Shown here: in pieces, positions 1 to 13,050 of the stretch
Position numbering within the stretch: the stretch's first letter is position 1
Layout of the letters: each line of letters begins with the position of its first letter
Assembly (NCBI GenBank): GCA_026419785.1
Contig: JAODTK010002621.1
Coordinates: forward strand, 299,744-363,743
Length of the DNA stretch: 64,000 bases
Reading direction: 5' to 3'
From: Sclerodactyla briareus
Taxonomy: Eukaryota; Echinodermata; Holothuroidea; Dendrochirotida; Sclerodactylidae
The notes under the pieces: model-generated
The model's input: only the letters and a program-made list of their open reading frames with translations
What the model was told of the DNA's origin: nothing
Database searches by the model: none
Made by a program: the position numbers and the translations under genes

Positions 1-2829
1 ATTGATTTGACATCATTCGTAAGGTGTCGACTGTGGTCAACGTTTCAACTGAAATACATGTGTTAGAATCGAAAGCATTCATCAGGAAAATTATTGCCTA
101 TCGAACAGAGTTGTTTCCAGGGCAAATCCGATCACCCAACTGCTCCAGACGATTGGATAATGACATCTGTATGTTACCGTCTGAAGTTAGAGTCCCGTTC
201 GCGAGATTAACATTTTCGCTCAACTTGTTGTCAGCTTAAGCCTAACAGTTTACAGCAGATTCAAGATAATTCTATTGTCCACTCATGGAACCTATGTTCC
301 AACTCAAACTGTTGGAAATCGAACTCGATCAAACAGACATATTTACCTCCACTTTACATTACAGATAGTTCCAGGAGAATGGCTTCAACCCCGACACAGT
401 GCAGTCTGTTCTGTTCACCCGCAGGTCCAGTATGCTCACGCTTCCCCGACGTTTTTCGAGCACTCCAGTTAGAGCATGACTGGGGTGGCCAAATCAATAA
501 GTTAATTACACAATAATCTCCTCTGTAAAAGGGTCAATCAAAACACTGATAAATTTAAAATCCTGATATATCTTCACAACGAAACATTCCAGGGGGTTGG
601 CCGTACGTACAGTAATGGAAAATTTTGTTCGTCTGGGCAAACTACATCTGGTAACCTACTTTTGCCCCCTATCTCCAGGTGAAATGAAACAGCTTCAAAC
701 ACTGATGAAAATTTCCATGTTCGACATTCGACTCCTCAGCACTGGAACATCTCAGCAGAATAGCGTAAAGGGGAGAGTTCTCTCGTATGTGTGGCTACCA
801 CTGGACCCAACTTGTCATGTACTCACTCATTATACGGTTTGGTATTGTCAATTCTGGAGGGAACCAAGCTTGAATAATACATATAAATACCCAACAGTGT
901 ATTGTGAGTGTTCATCACCAGCATAAGCAGATAGAAACCTCTACCATTTCGGAAAAGTAGGGATTATAGGCACCAGGTATTATTCCTATGTAGTTAGTGA
1001 CCAGAGGAAGGGACGTGTTACTTGAAACTCACTTGACAGCACGATCTTGAAAGTCTCTTTTGTTACAGAGATTTGCTAGTTGGCAAGGAATCACGACACC
1101 CTAGGTGCGTTTCTTGTTCTATCAGAAATCACACGTGCGTCTTGTACACATCTGTTTTTAGGTATACATCAATTGTATAATAGGGAGTATATCAGCTTGA
1201 TATGCATGAGGGAAAATGCCACCTTGTATTTAATATCCTGATGAATGGGTTAAGAGAAGCGGTTCCAACGAGGGAGGCTTCAGTCACCGTTCTCTTTGGG
1301 CTAAGATAGGATGTGGCTGTTCATTCAAGACTGTTAAAGTGTATTTTGGCCAATTTTCAGAGAGTGCGTGACCTGACAGACTCTAAACGTGACGCGACTG
1401 GCGCCAAGTCTGTTCAGTAACTATATCAAGGGCAGAACCACTGAAGGGCCGGGGGCCGTGGTCTCCAGATATCACGTTTTTTGCCCCTTCCGCCCGCTAT
1501 TTAAATCGAGTGGATGCGCCCTTGCGCTGAATACTCTCCTAGATACACTTCACACTGCCTAACGTAGATGTTCCAGGGGAGGGGGAAATGGCGCAACCAC
1601 TATACTGGCCCACAGGATATACGTGGGTGTGGATCTCCACGTTTTGGCAGGGCAATGACGAAGCTATTCTTCTGCTAACCCCAAGAGTACTTCATATTGA
1701 CGCCCGGGAACTGTAGTTTTTTTTTTTTCGCGATATACTTGTCGAGCAGTGGATCGAACCTATTCAAGGCCCAGCAAGGGTTGCAGACCTGGACACTACA
1801 CGTATTGTCATCTGGAATCCCTTCACCGGTACAAAGGAATGAGGCAATGCCTCTCTGTCGGTACCCCTTAATGTGGGGGTGCGGGCGGTGATCACACGCA
1901 GACAGCAACTTGCAAAATCCCCCCCCCCCTCCTCCAGTATGTCCCAGCTCCAATCCCTTGTGCTGACTGTTGAAACGCCCAGTAGTGCGGAGGCAACAGC
2001 CACAGGTACCATTTTAAATGTCTATGCTATCAAACGAGCGGGCACAAATCCCTGATTCTCCAGGTGGGAGGACGGGCGCTCTTTGTGACAACCACTCATG
2101 TTAAAAAGTCTGTCTGTATCATCGGACTGCCCGATCGCGGCGGGTGGATGCGGCTAGGTGCCCTTCCAGTTGCAAGTGTCAGTATGTGTCTGAGTGTAGA
2201 ATTTGACTTACATGTGCACTCGGAAAATTGAATGTTACTGTTTCCTCCCCTTTCTTCCGCAAGCTTCACCCCTCCTTTACCCGTTCCCTCCAAAATATGT
2301 CCTGACACTATAGTATATTTGTAGGCTGGTATCTCTCAGAAAACTGACAAGTCTTGTTGACAGGGATGAGAATATGTGTTAAGGGCAACTAGGCGCTACT
2401 GCCCGCAAATCGTAAGCTCGGGAAAATGGATTTGATTTCGGGAGTGGTGGGACTCTCAGTATTATGTCAGAGACTCCGTAAGGCCCTCTTATAATTTTCT
2501 ATAGTGCCAAAGATAGTAGCTCTGACACACAAGCTCATCATGTGAAAGGCTACATGAATCTATCCCCGTCGACTCTGCCTCATCGCTGCCTCACTTGGGG
2601 AAGTCGTGCGGGAGCTCAGAATTGCTACTTACTTATTGTACGTTCCCCCGACATCCTTATACCTATTAGTGAAGTCTATGTGTGCATATCGATTTGGGTA
2701 AACGTGATATGAACTATCTGCCTTCCTCCAATCCTCAGAACACCTTCTAAAGTTTCATGAAACTAAGAGCTAACGGAACAGACATTTGGTTCAGCAACTT
2801 TGGATAGAAACGGGTAAACTCGAGTGCGG
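1..2829. other. no gene recognised
   Basis: I see no recognisable coding sequence, RNA gene or repeat family here. Open frames are short and lack family motifs. Around 1380-1520 the sequence becomes GC-richer and carries a CCGCCCGC box directly before a TATTTAAAT AT-box, which could be a promoter but has no gene beside it that I can identify. Short T and C homopolymers occur near 1717-1728 and 1920-1929. Confidence 0.5.
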
Positions 2830-4120
2830 ACAGGGCTTTAAACATGTTTGAGATTCGGGGTTTCTCCTATCCCAACATTATGTATTAAATAAGGAGACAC
2901 ACCAACGAGATCATGAAAATATCCAAGTTCTCTCAGTGAAACCCAAGAGAAATAATTGGGAAGAACCCTAGACATATCCTGACTATCACTAATCGTTCCT
3001 CCCGGTACTAAACCTAACAATGGACTAATGCCGTCTTCAACTTTACCTTACATCCTCAATGAGTGAAAAACAAACGAGGATTGTCTTCAATATATATCGG
3101 CAATCTGCCTCTCAAAATCGAGTCTGGCACCAGAGACTAACTGCTTAAGTAATTTTGTTGCGCTATGAACTCATCCAGATGTGACACGGAGCCAAGGAAC
3201 GATAAAGACGCCACAATTTTCCTTTCTTGTTATTGCACACACAAAAAAATCCAACACGGCTTTTTGTTCCTATTTCGACGCTTTTTCCAAGAAATGTACA
3301 CTTTCATGACATGACCTCACCAACGTTCTCAAGAAGGGCACCCAAGAGCCAACAGCATTCAACCCGACGACAAATCAGGTCAATTACAACGCTACTCAGG
3401 AACCCGGAAATCCATCCAAACCGCCTCCGCGAGAGACGAGGAACGAGCCTCACACTACGAGGACTATTGATGAAACACACACATCAAAAGTTAAATTATC
3501 GTGATCAAATGCACCAAGCTTACCGATACTCTCCACATTGTTCACTGAATCAAAATATATGCAAGGACTTAAACCAAGATATTGTATTCTCTGGTGGTGA
3601 GGTGAAATGCTTGGAATAAGAAACATTCCTGGGTAATCTTGAAAGAGTAAGACCTCATGAATCGTCACATACTGTTGGACCAGGAATAATCTGGATAGTC
3701 GAAATTTCTAATGATGATTGAATTCTTGCAAGAAACGTTGCTGAGCATATCGAAAAAAAGAAAGATGTTTCTTCCAGAGCTATTAGGAGAACGGTAAACA
3801 AATCCACGGTCAAAGACCGGGAATAGCTAAACCTGAGTTATACGGAACTGTAAACCACACAGAATTGACCAAACTACGCTGATATCCTCCTCTTGACTAT
3901 CAAATCAGACTTGGCATCAACAAAACTCCACCTCCCAATACCACGGCGAGTGTCAGGTCGATAGAACCTAACAACCCCCTAACATGCTGTTAACCTTAGC
4001 GGTGAAAATGTCTTATTTATCAAGGCCCTGCGATCCTACTACGAGTTACGTTCCTGTACCAGAACTGAAACTCATCGAACTTACTCGTGATACTTTGAAT
4101 ATTAGCAAAGGAAACATGAA
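2830..4120 (-). pseudogene. decayed LINE fragment: AP-endonuclease region and endonuclease-RT linker (copy A)
   Basis: This is a relic of the ORF2 polyprotein of a CR1/L2-like non-LTR retrotransposon, read on the minus strand. The clearest remains are the endonuclease N-terminus near 4065-4115, which reads NIQSITSKFDEFQFW like the usual 'N-x-RS-x-x-NK-x-DEL' start, and the phosphodiesterase motif near 3695-3735, which reads RNFDYPDYSW for the expected GDFN-Y/F-P-x-I-x-W. The catalytic Gly-Asp of that motif is lost. The rest aligns by eye base for base with copy B at 22900-24240 (for example 3391-3610 with 23480-23700). Copy A stops near 2830, before the RT core, so it has lost its 3' half. 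It has many frameshifts and is inactive. The coding strand is minus; plus-strand frames through it, such as a 130-residue one at 3227-3619, are shadows. Confidence 0.78.
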
Positions 4121-6199
4121 ACTCCTTGCGCGTTAATCTGTCTATCGCTGAATACTGTGTACATGGCCCACCACTCGGCCAGAACTATTGGGAACCCTGA
4201 TGATGCCAGGCTCCCCCCCCCCTCGTTCAGTTTGACAACAACCCATAACACAGAAATTCAATGTTTTGCTCAACACCGAAGAACGAACACCATTGAAGTG
4301 TAGACCATCCTTAACAGAAAAAAAAAAAAAAAAAAATCCCTCCTCCCCCAAAAACATGTAACATCCACTAAATGGACACCCTTCTCGCCACACTCCATTT
4401 CCAACTGCTTGTTCAGGACAACTAGGTCCTCGATAATCGACCGGCGAGCCTAGGTATGATTTGTATACAGTCCTACAAATCGCAATTTTCGACCTGATAT
4501 AAAAATAGACAGTGGCGACCACGACTTGAAGTATCTACATATAGGGAAAATCAGACCGGAGGCTGCCGAGATATCTGATTTTATATTGGCTTCATCAGCC
4601 CCCAAAAACAAGGCCAGCTACTTCCTTCCTGACCGGAATCAGCCATCCAAATTTGAAGACGGCATACTCAGCACCTCCAACCTACAGGGGTAAATTTCTC
4701 GTAGCCCGCCCCTTATTGAAGATTATGAGGACCAATACGATACATTCTGTAGTGCGGTTTAGCACTCCTTTGAAGGGAGGAAAATCGGACCAACGATTGT
4801 CGAGAAGCCAATTCTTCACATGTCAGTAAGCCCCGCTACTAACGAATGAGAAGAAAGACTGCCACCAAAAAGCTTACATAACAATAGTGACCATCTTATC
4901 AACATAGCGCATTCATCAGTCATGTATGAGAGTAAAAGAATCATTACAGTGACTTAGTGGTGAAAGGCACGGACGTTGCACATATGCACACACGTGCGAG
5001 TGCTAAACGCACATAACAAACCACAAACACAACACAACAAACACACACATGCGAGGCTGCATTAACTCATTTGGCTCAGACAACGAAATAAATTATGACA
5101 GCATGCCCCCGCTCCTTTAACACCATTACTCAATATATTATCACTGTACATATACGTGCGAAAACATACAGTACTTTGATTTCTCAAAAACTCAATTACT
5201 GCACAGCTCAAAAGTACTTAGGCCTACACAACCAAACAAAAAAGAAGGTTACAAATATAAGTGATATGAACGAATTACAAGTCACCGCCAGAAACCAGGA
5301 CAAAGCCTAAGGTAATGTTGGATAGAGCGAAATTAACCGACACTCCCAATACACCCCCAATGGAATGGAAGACATTGTGAAATGGTTCATTTTCTTTAGA
5401 ATTCATCAGTCAGTAAATCTTCTGAAAACAGGAGTACGAGTGATTATAAGAAATAAATATAATGAATCATCACTCATAGACTATATAGTATACGAGTGAA
5501 GACACTGCTCACAAATCTCTGGTTCGTCGTAGCCCCTATCGCGGGACCCAGCAAGGCGTAGGCCTATTGCACACATATCTGGCAGTGTGAATTGGAAAAA
5601 AAAAGGACAGAGTGAAGTAACTCGCTCGTTGTAAAGCATACCGACGATTGACCTGACAACTGACCTTCAATATTTGGATACATTCACGAGAAGGTAGAGG
5701 GAGAGTAGGTGATTAGCGACTCAAACGTGTCCACAATTCAGTAAACAAACGTGTTACCCATCCTTTCCTTCAACTTTCAAGGGTAAACCCAGTTAGCTGT
5801 AAGGCTAATCTTAGCTGACTGCCCGGGGCCCTCTGACAAATTAATTGCAATAAAAACAGTCTGTGTTAACATGTCTGAATGTTGTTCATAGTTTACCTTA
5901 AGAACGTTATGCATGTGTATGTTCCATGCTGCCCCTAGCAGGCCCATGCAGGGATAACCACTAGCTGGTTCTTGTATGGTAATGGATAAAAAAAAAAAAA
6001 AAAAAGGTTCTTCTTAGTAAAGAATCCGGATGAGAACGTATAAGAACTACTTATAGGAGTAAACACCAAGAAATCAGGGAAGCTAAAGGCATCGCTAAAT
6101 ACCAACGCATTCGTAACCCACACTGTCCCCCTCTGGAAGACGTTGATAAATTAATAGAGCAAAATACTAGACCGCACATTAACAACGCAGTGTCACGAG
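4121..6199. other. no gene recognised; low-complexity tracts
   Basis: No coding sequence is recognised. The first 400 bases may still be upstream LINE sequence. Simple tracts are a C-run near 4206-4214, an A-run near 4318-4336, a CA-rich stretch at about 4980-5060 and an A-run near 5988-6005. Confidence 0.5.
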
Positions 6200-6673
6200 C
6201 TATAAGACCAGTAGTCTTGTGCTAAGACGTTGATATATTCCTGATTTCCCGCTGGCTTCTATCCGGCACGCACAGCCATCATACATTTCTGCAGTGCGCC
6301 ACCTTCTCTGTAGTCCGTCTACTCCGTATCAACGTCTTGCCAAATTTTAATTTCGCTCCAATATTGCAAGCGGCCAACTACACCACTGCTAGAGAACCCC
6401 CGCTTGAATATTTAGATTTTTTCGATGAATGGTTTAGACCATAACAGCGTGTTTAAATAAGCGACATCGAGGATCTACGGTTTAGCAGTTTGACAATTTA
6501 AGCATGGCTGAAAAAATATCTTCAAATAAAAATACAATCTTTTCAATTTGAACAAGACAGAATAATGGTGGTGGCAGTGCAGAAAATTTATAATGCGTGA
6601 GAAGGCAGCAGGAAAATTTGACTGTTTTTTTTAAAAAAAATCGACGTCTTACACAAGACTATAAGACCAGTAG
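6200..6673. mobile_element. MITE-like element with about 60-bp imperfect terminal inverted repeats
   Basis: The block starting TAGTCTTGTGCTAAGACG (6212) reappears inverted at the right end as CGTCTTACACAAGACTA (6644-6660). The inverted match continues inward through a GATTTCCCGCTGGCTTCT-like stretch. Outside the inverted repeats both flanks carry the same 15-mer, CTATAAGACCAGTAG, at 6200-6214 and 6659-6673. The simplest reading is a short non-autonomous DNA transposon. The target duplication is either TA or the unusually long 15-mer; the 15-mer could instead be part of a complex terminus. There is no coding capacity, and the superfamily cannot be assigned from what is visible. Confidence 0.55.
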
Positions 6674-9331
6674 GACACACATCCTCCGGACAAGACGGCA
6701 GTAGAAGAGCTATAGTCTAAAAAATAGGAACGGAACTTGAATTACAGTAATAACAATGACAGTTCACTATAAACAAACCAATCATTGTCTATCAAACAAA
6801 ACTGGCAATTGGGTCTCGCAACATCCAGCGAATTGCTATGGACGTGCCGTTAACATGACGTCACAGTAAAGAAAAAATCGTCTCACGGTATATCGGAACT
6901 AATTTTACATTGACCTATCATTGTGTCGATGTTATGATCTTCATCGAATTGCAATGAAAGAAGTTTCATTGTGACGTTATGCACACGTCGCCCGTCGCTT
7001 TTTTCGACAGTTGCTCACTAGACATACCGTCTCTTTGAGTGACATTTGGAAGAATTATATGTCTATCCATCGCAATACCATATATACAGTATAGTACGAT
7101 GAAGTTACGGTTTAATCGTGTACTTATCAATGCTACCACTCACATTTTTGATCATATTCGCTTCAATTGAAAAAAAAAAAAAAAAAAAAAAAAAAACAGA
7201 AATGTATAAAACAAAACAAAAAAAAAACAAATACAGATATTTACAGAATAATGAAAAGTTGTACAGAGAATACACCTTCACATCAATCAATATATTAACG
7301 TCATCTGCTCCTTTGAAAAGGAAAGTTATGCCTGAACATATTTTTTTTTTTACATTTAGAATTACGCAAACCTAACTCGGAATATAACGTAACACTGCAA
7401 TAGCAAGATTGACTGAATAATTGATGGGAGAACTTCATTGCCCATGTACATGTTTCCTCTACACATTGAAAGGCAACATGTGCCTTCCTTGAGCTACTTT
7501 AGGCCGCTCCTTTAGGTTTCGACGTCACGGGGGTGCCAACCGATTCTACAATTTTGCAAACTTGAAAACAAAATGCGAATAGCTGTTTACCTGAAAATAA
7601 GAGAGGTTCTGCTTTATGAGGATTTTGTGAACAATTTAGGTTTTTTAGTTCTTCAAGTATTAATCAGTACTCATTCATCAGTTCGTTTGTTACAAGGTGT
7701 GTCCGACAATCCGATACCAAACAAATGCAACAAGTGCTAAAATTGTAGGTAGGTAGGTGCATTACTGAGTATCCACTGATTACAACATTTACTAACCTAA
7801 CGAAATGAAATTTCGCACACACACACCAACACACGCCGCGGGGTTTCGCGCGCGCCACTTCACGTACACATACACCACCATGAAATCGAGATTATTTTTG
7901 TTTTGTTTTTGGAAATGAGATTCGCGGGCGTACTTTCGACACCGAGCACTTCGGTAAACCCCCTGTCGCCTATATTGGAAGCATGGTCCGATACTGCGTT
8001 TATGATTAAATATCCGACAATAACCATCCCAACGGAGTAACGTTCGAACCTTGCATAATTGTATGGAATGTACGTCCGAAATCAAGGAAATGCTAACCAG
8101 TTGTCGATGACAAGAAGCCCAATTTGTTTAGTCACAGTTCAGCACAATGCTACCGCCTTCCAGATATTCGGTTATGATTCGATGGACCATATCGCAAATA
8201 GATTGAGGGCGTGCTTCACAAGTGTACATTTGTTTCTAGATAATTCAGTTCAGATTATTCACCATAAATCGGTTAGTTATTACTTATCCATAAAATCAGC
8301 GGATTAACAAACACATATGTATTAATCATTATGGAGGTTAGTTGGTTGGCGAAAAAACTGGGCATTTGGCTTTCAAGAATGAAATAATATGCTGGGTATT
8401 TCAAGCTTGATTATTCAATCGTTTACACTAAAAAAATATAGCCCTCAAGCAGTGGATTGTGAGATAGATGTGTTACGTTGAAGTGCATTGTGGGATAGAT
8501 GTGTTATAATGTTGTTCATAGCTTCTGTTTACGTATAGTATAGAGAGTAGTGTCTTCTCATTCTTTTTCTGACGGCTTCATCTCCATGTTGGCTGAAGTT
8601 GTCATGCTAGCCTAGAGGTAGTTTCAGTTCAGTATGATATGAATGAAAAATGGAATTCATGTACATGTGATGTTTGCCTACCTCTATAGGCCTTTCTTGA
8701 ATAATGTTTCCCAAAACTTGTCTTAACTCATCAGAAAATATAATCATCCCTTATGAAGCACGCCATCAATCTAATGCGATATGGGTCTAGTCTTCCGCTT
8801 ATGACTTTTTTTGAAATATGGGTCATGACTGGCTGCGCCACTCCATTGGGCTATATCCTACTAATTAAATCCCTGATAGAGGGAATCAGTTCATGCGCCC
8901 ACTGTACGCATTATTTTGTCTCACCCGCAAGCAGTGGGACCTATTCAAGAACAATTCCTGAGATAATGCGGTAATCACACACGTGATTGGCATTGAATGG
9001 TGAAGCCACCCAAATCACCAAAAACACGAACATTAACCGTTTAGACCAAATGAATAGCATGTGTTAAAAAAAACGCTAATTAAAGGGCATCATAAAATAT
9101 TTAATTTATATTTAATAATGAAAAACAATGAAGTCTAACCCGCGGCACCGACCCCCAAATATTTTGGAAAAAAACGCCACTGCTAGCTTTGAAATGTCGG
9201 CCAACATCCTGTATGTGAATGAAGAATCTGTTGTTTTGTTTGTCCAATATCGCTCGTACAACAAAAACGTAAAGCACGTATACGTGAATAGAATACCACA
9301 GTACCTAAACACCGCTGTTCATGCAAACAGT
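6674..9331. other. no gene recognised; poly(A) and short duplication
   Basis: No coding sequence is recognised. A long A-run lies at about 7170-7196 with a second A-rich stretch to about 7230. A direct duplication with a period of about 33 bp sits at 8450-8512. The plus-strand frame at 9128-9349 runs into the end of the GH31 relic and looks like noise. Confidence 0.5.
8450..8512. repeat. two-copy 33-bp tandem duplication
   Basis: The word ATTGTGAGATAGATGTGTTA at about 8456 is repeated with one change, as ATTGTGGGATAGATGTGTTA, about 33 bases later. Both copies are preceded by a GTG/AGTG context. It is a simple local duplication. Confidence 0.7.
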
Positions 9332-11519
9332 TTACAAGCATGGTTTTGAGAATGTCCTGATTAAATAGGGTATCTTCTTCGGCACGGAAAGAGACAGCTT
9401 GCCATCCACCCCCGTATAGGGCAGCCCCGTGCCAGGTTGTTGCCATTCACCAGACGGGAACGTAGACCTGGTGTTTTACCTGGCCCGCCACAGCCTGGGC
9501 CGACCAGCAGATCGTCACCAATCAGGAACTGTGAGTTACCGGCCGTTTCGCGTCGTTATTCTCCAACCCCAGATGGGTCTCACTATCGGAAACCCTGTGG
9601 CCAGAAACTCACGTCCGAGCTTCTCCACCAACGGGGCGATTTCGTTTTTGTGAAATTCGATGTAATTCCTCGACGATCCCCCTATCAGAGGAGTTATACT
9701 CGAACAAATCTGGGGGGATCTGCATAAGGGTAAGCATGCGCTTATTCTTGCATATGCGAGAACAACTCTCTATCCATGACATCCGGGAGACCTAACTGAG
9801 GTCCAAGACCATGTAAGGATACCCAATCAAGCCCAGGTTGATGACAGAGGGGATGACGTTGGACAGACCCTTTTCAATACCAGACCCATCCTTGGGTATG
9901 TCCTGATGATAAATGGAAGCCTGGTCTGGTATGGCAGACCTGGTGATTACCGTAATCGGCACATGAATTACGCTATTTCCATGTATTCACGGGTGAAATG
10001 CGAGGGGTCGTCCAACTCAGTGGCTTATCTCAGGTACCCATATGGGAGATAACTAGACTCCCCGTAGTCAAGGCGTAGTCAAGCTGATGGGAATTGCTGG
10101 AATTCCTTCAACTTGCTGTTTTGTATAAATGCTTGGCTGAGTCATCTGTGAGGTCGACTCAAACCACCGACCTTACTGCCCCACATGGTCAAAAAACCAG
10201 GTACCTCACCCCTGGGACCTTTACGAGGTACCATCAAGGTGCCCTCCACTGAAGGCGGCAGAGTTGACCTCACGAAGGGTCAACACCTGCGGGAAGACCT
10301 CATGCGATCGAATGAACGTGATGGCTGGGAAAGACTGTTAGACTGGTGAATCACTAAATGTGAGATCACCTTCTCTGGCACCAAACCCAGACCTGATATC
10401 AACTAACCATTAAGGTAAAAAACGCTGTATCGTTCCCCCTAATAAATCAAAAGGAGAGGAGTATCATCACTCACATCCAATGACCAAACTGGCTCTATTA
10501 ACAGTGACCTATCCGGAGTCGTTCTGGTCTGGAGAAGGTTTTCGCGTCCGGTCAAAAAGCTCCACCAGGTCACTACCCTACCAGTGGGCAGATGGTGTAC
10601 TCTACGTGTGGCATGCCGAAGTGTTGTGTGATAGTGGAAGAGTCCCATACGCAGACTCCTATGCAGATTTCCTGTTCATTGTTGTCAATGCTACCAGGAG
10701 CGGAGATCCCTCTCTACCGTGATGGTGATGATTTGTGATGACAGCCAGTACCTCTCCACCACGGACCCAAACTGATCATCTCTGTTTCGCTGGTGATAAA
10801 TGGTGTCAACGAATGTTCATCGACTCCAGCGGGATGTTCTGGTCTTTCCTGACGCCACCACCATACCAATGGGAGTTCTTTACAGAGAAAAGCAATCCTT
10901 GATGGAATCATCAGGGGCCTGTGCCTCCCAGCTTATCCTATAGCAGTCAATGGCACTCGAAGGAAAATTATTAACACAAATGTATTCAAGTTTCCCGATA
11001 ATCTGCCACCTGAGGCACAGATTATCTGAAGACTTTGGAAATGAGCAGCGAAAAGCAGGTGAGTCCTGTGGGGGCAAAGACCCATTCTGACCCTGGGTTA
11101 GCCTGCCCAGACCATCTATTCGATACACATCTCCTTCTTGCCACGTAGTACGTCAGCGATCAACCACGTAATGAAGGGGCTCCTCCTGATAATACCCACG
11201 AGAATGACGTATGGTGCCCCACCAGTTATGAACAGAACAGACACAGGACAGTTTAATTTGAGCAGGAGCTTTATTCCCCTGGGCGTCTTCAGGACCTTGA
11301 TCCTACGCGGGCAGAAAGGTCACTCATTGGACACATGGGGCAATGGGTGGGTGCCATTGGCGGGCTGCGATGGTCCCCAGCAGGCTCTGGGCTCTCCTCG
11401 ATGACTGCAGCCTCGACTGTGAACCGGCTGAAGGCGGGCTGCGACATGCTGCTGGAGCCTGTGACCAATGGTGTAGAAACATCGTCATGAGTGGTGGTTA
11501 GTGGGTGGAGGTCGCTCAT
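9332..11519 (-). pseudogene. glycoside hydrolase family 31 protein, MYORG-like, frameshifted
   Basis: MYORG-type GH31 proteins are type II membrane glycosidases of the ER/Golgi; the human protein acts as an alpha-galactosidase. Reading the minus strand, the landmarks fall in family order. A Ser/Thr/Pro-rich cytosolic tail starts with Met at 11519. A basic RRIKVLKTPRG stretch and a membrane segment (VLFITGGAPYVILVGII) lie at about 11160-11300. AIDCYRISWEA and DSIKDCFSL are at about 10885-10960, FGSVVERYWLSS near 10750, and IPDRSLLIEPVWS-like near 10490-10530. The catalytic-nucleophile region reads RLDYGESSYLPYG (Asp codon near 10067, with Tyr where Ala is usual). LDDPSHFTREYMEIA is near 9970-10018, KGLSNVIPSVINLGLIGYPYMV near 9805-9875, LVEKLGREFLATGFPIVRPIW near 9570-9640 and VPKKIPYLIRT near 9350-9380. 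About 2.2 kb, full length and without introns, as in the single coding exon of vertebrate MYORG. At least six frame changes are needed, so it is a pseudogene or a very error-rich gene copy. Confidence 0.87.
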
Positions 11520-13050
11520 GGTGCCCCCATTTTATTGTGTTAGTTGCGCAACACGTGATGGCCGCAAGAAAGTTAGCAGTGCTGAAGAAATGGGAAAGAA
11601 AGCCAAGGCATGATGTTAATTGAGCAGCATGAAAGTTCGAGATTAATGGCCAGCCTTCCAACATATCGATGATACATAGTATAGGTTAATGATTTATGTA
11701 AAAACAGAAACAGCCATACATGCCATGTAAGGACTGCCTCAAAAGCACACACAGCAAAACTCAGTGGAGAAGGAATACCTGCCTTTGCTGGATTGTAATT
11801 CATTACCCACAACCCTGGAAGCTACTTCCTTTATGAGAGTGTGGGTGATGAGAATAATAAATAAGTGCATGGAAATGATTGTGACCCTACAGTGGGAAAA
11901 CTAAGTTGAATTCTTCAACGAATAATAGTCATGTCAATATAACTTGCTGTAAATTCCCCAGAACTCTCTCCTGGTTTTCGGGTCTGCGAGCGACAGCTGC
12001 CTATGTTATACTTACACAATGCTCACCTCTATTTCGCCTATCAGTTCCATTGTGGCAATTTCTACCATATTCTGGCCACCCCATCATCCTACTGCTGTCC
12101 AGGCAGCACTGTGGCCCCGTCGTCTGTGACAGTATAGGCAGGTAGGCTAGGGCGAGTGTCGGTGTTTTTTGAGTGTCAGAGCGGCCTGCAGTCATATGGC
12201 ACTGTGTCACAGATGAGCCCCCACCTTTCTTTTCCCTTCCATATCCTCTCTAATGGCCAGAATGAGGACTAATAAGCTAATAGAGGGTGGCATTGATGTA
12301 AGGATAACATAGGCAGAGAAGTGAAGTAGACTCATCAGTTATCACATTGAGGAAATCAAAACCACAAACTGAATTCCAACCAAGGTCCGTTGAAATGAAA
12401 TAAGGCAAAAATTGATTTTGTGCAGCACCATCATGACATTATGGGAAATCCGGGGGTAGGGGGGTTGGGGGGGGGGGGGGGAAATGAGGGCGGGGGGTGG
12501 GAATTACTATAGGAAACTAATTGCAGATCTGTATCTGTATCGTCGGAAGCTGAATGTAGAAAATCCACCCCAAGACATGAAAAGAATTTTCATTACTCTT
12601 TTGTGAATATACCTCTGTTTTCCTGCTACTAGGGTGCCAAAGGGTAAAAAATGGGCAACACATTTGGTTTGAAGCCCATGGACCGCCTTTGCAACCCCTG
12701 CTATCATTCAAGGTTACTGTGCTTGAATCTAGTTTGGGTGTGCGGTTTGATGTGTCCTTTACCTGTGCGTGCAAGTTTCAGAAAGGCATCAGGAGTATAT
12801 GATGGTTATGATCGCAGGTAGTCAGTGAGTAGAGTAGCAGTTCATTCTGCACATATAACTACACGAAAAAAAAAAAAGGGCAAGAATAACATCAATATCA
12901 CCAAAACGTTCAACTGTAAAACATGGTACCTTTCTTACCAATGGATAGCTAAATTTCCTTTGCAAGGCCAAATATGCTGTGCATCACGGGGGGGATTCTT
13001 GAGTACGGGCATGTATCTCATACTGAACTACAGCCAGCTATATTTGTACG
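11520..13050. other. no gene recognised; poly(G) tract
   Basis: This is the region 5' of the GH31 relic. No exon or promoter is convincing. A nearly pure G stretch lies at about 12452-12495, and an A-run at 12866-12877. Confidence 0.5.

Noticed and set aside
3227-3619. 130-residue plus-strand frame
   Set aside because: Antisense shadow of the LINE endonuclease relic (copy A).
8036-8056. GTTCGAACC resembling a tRNA B-box
   Set aside because: No acceptor stem, A-box or anticodon arm could be folded around it on either strand.
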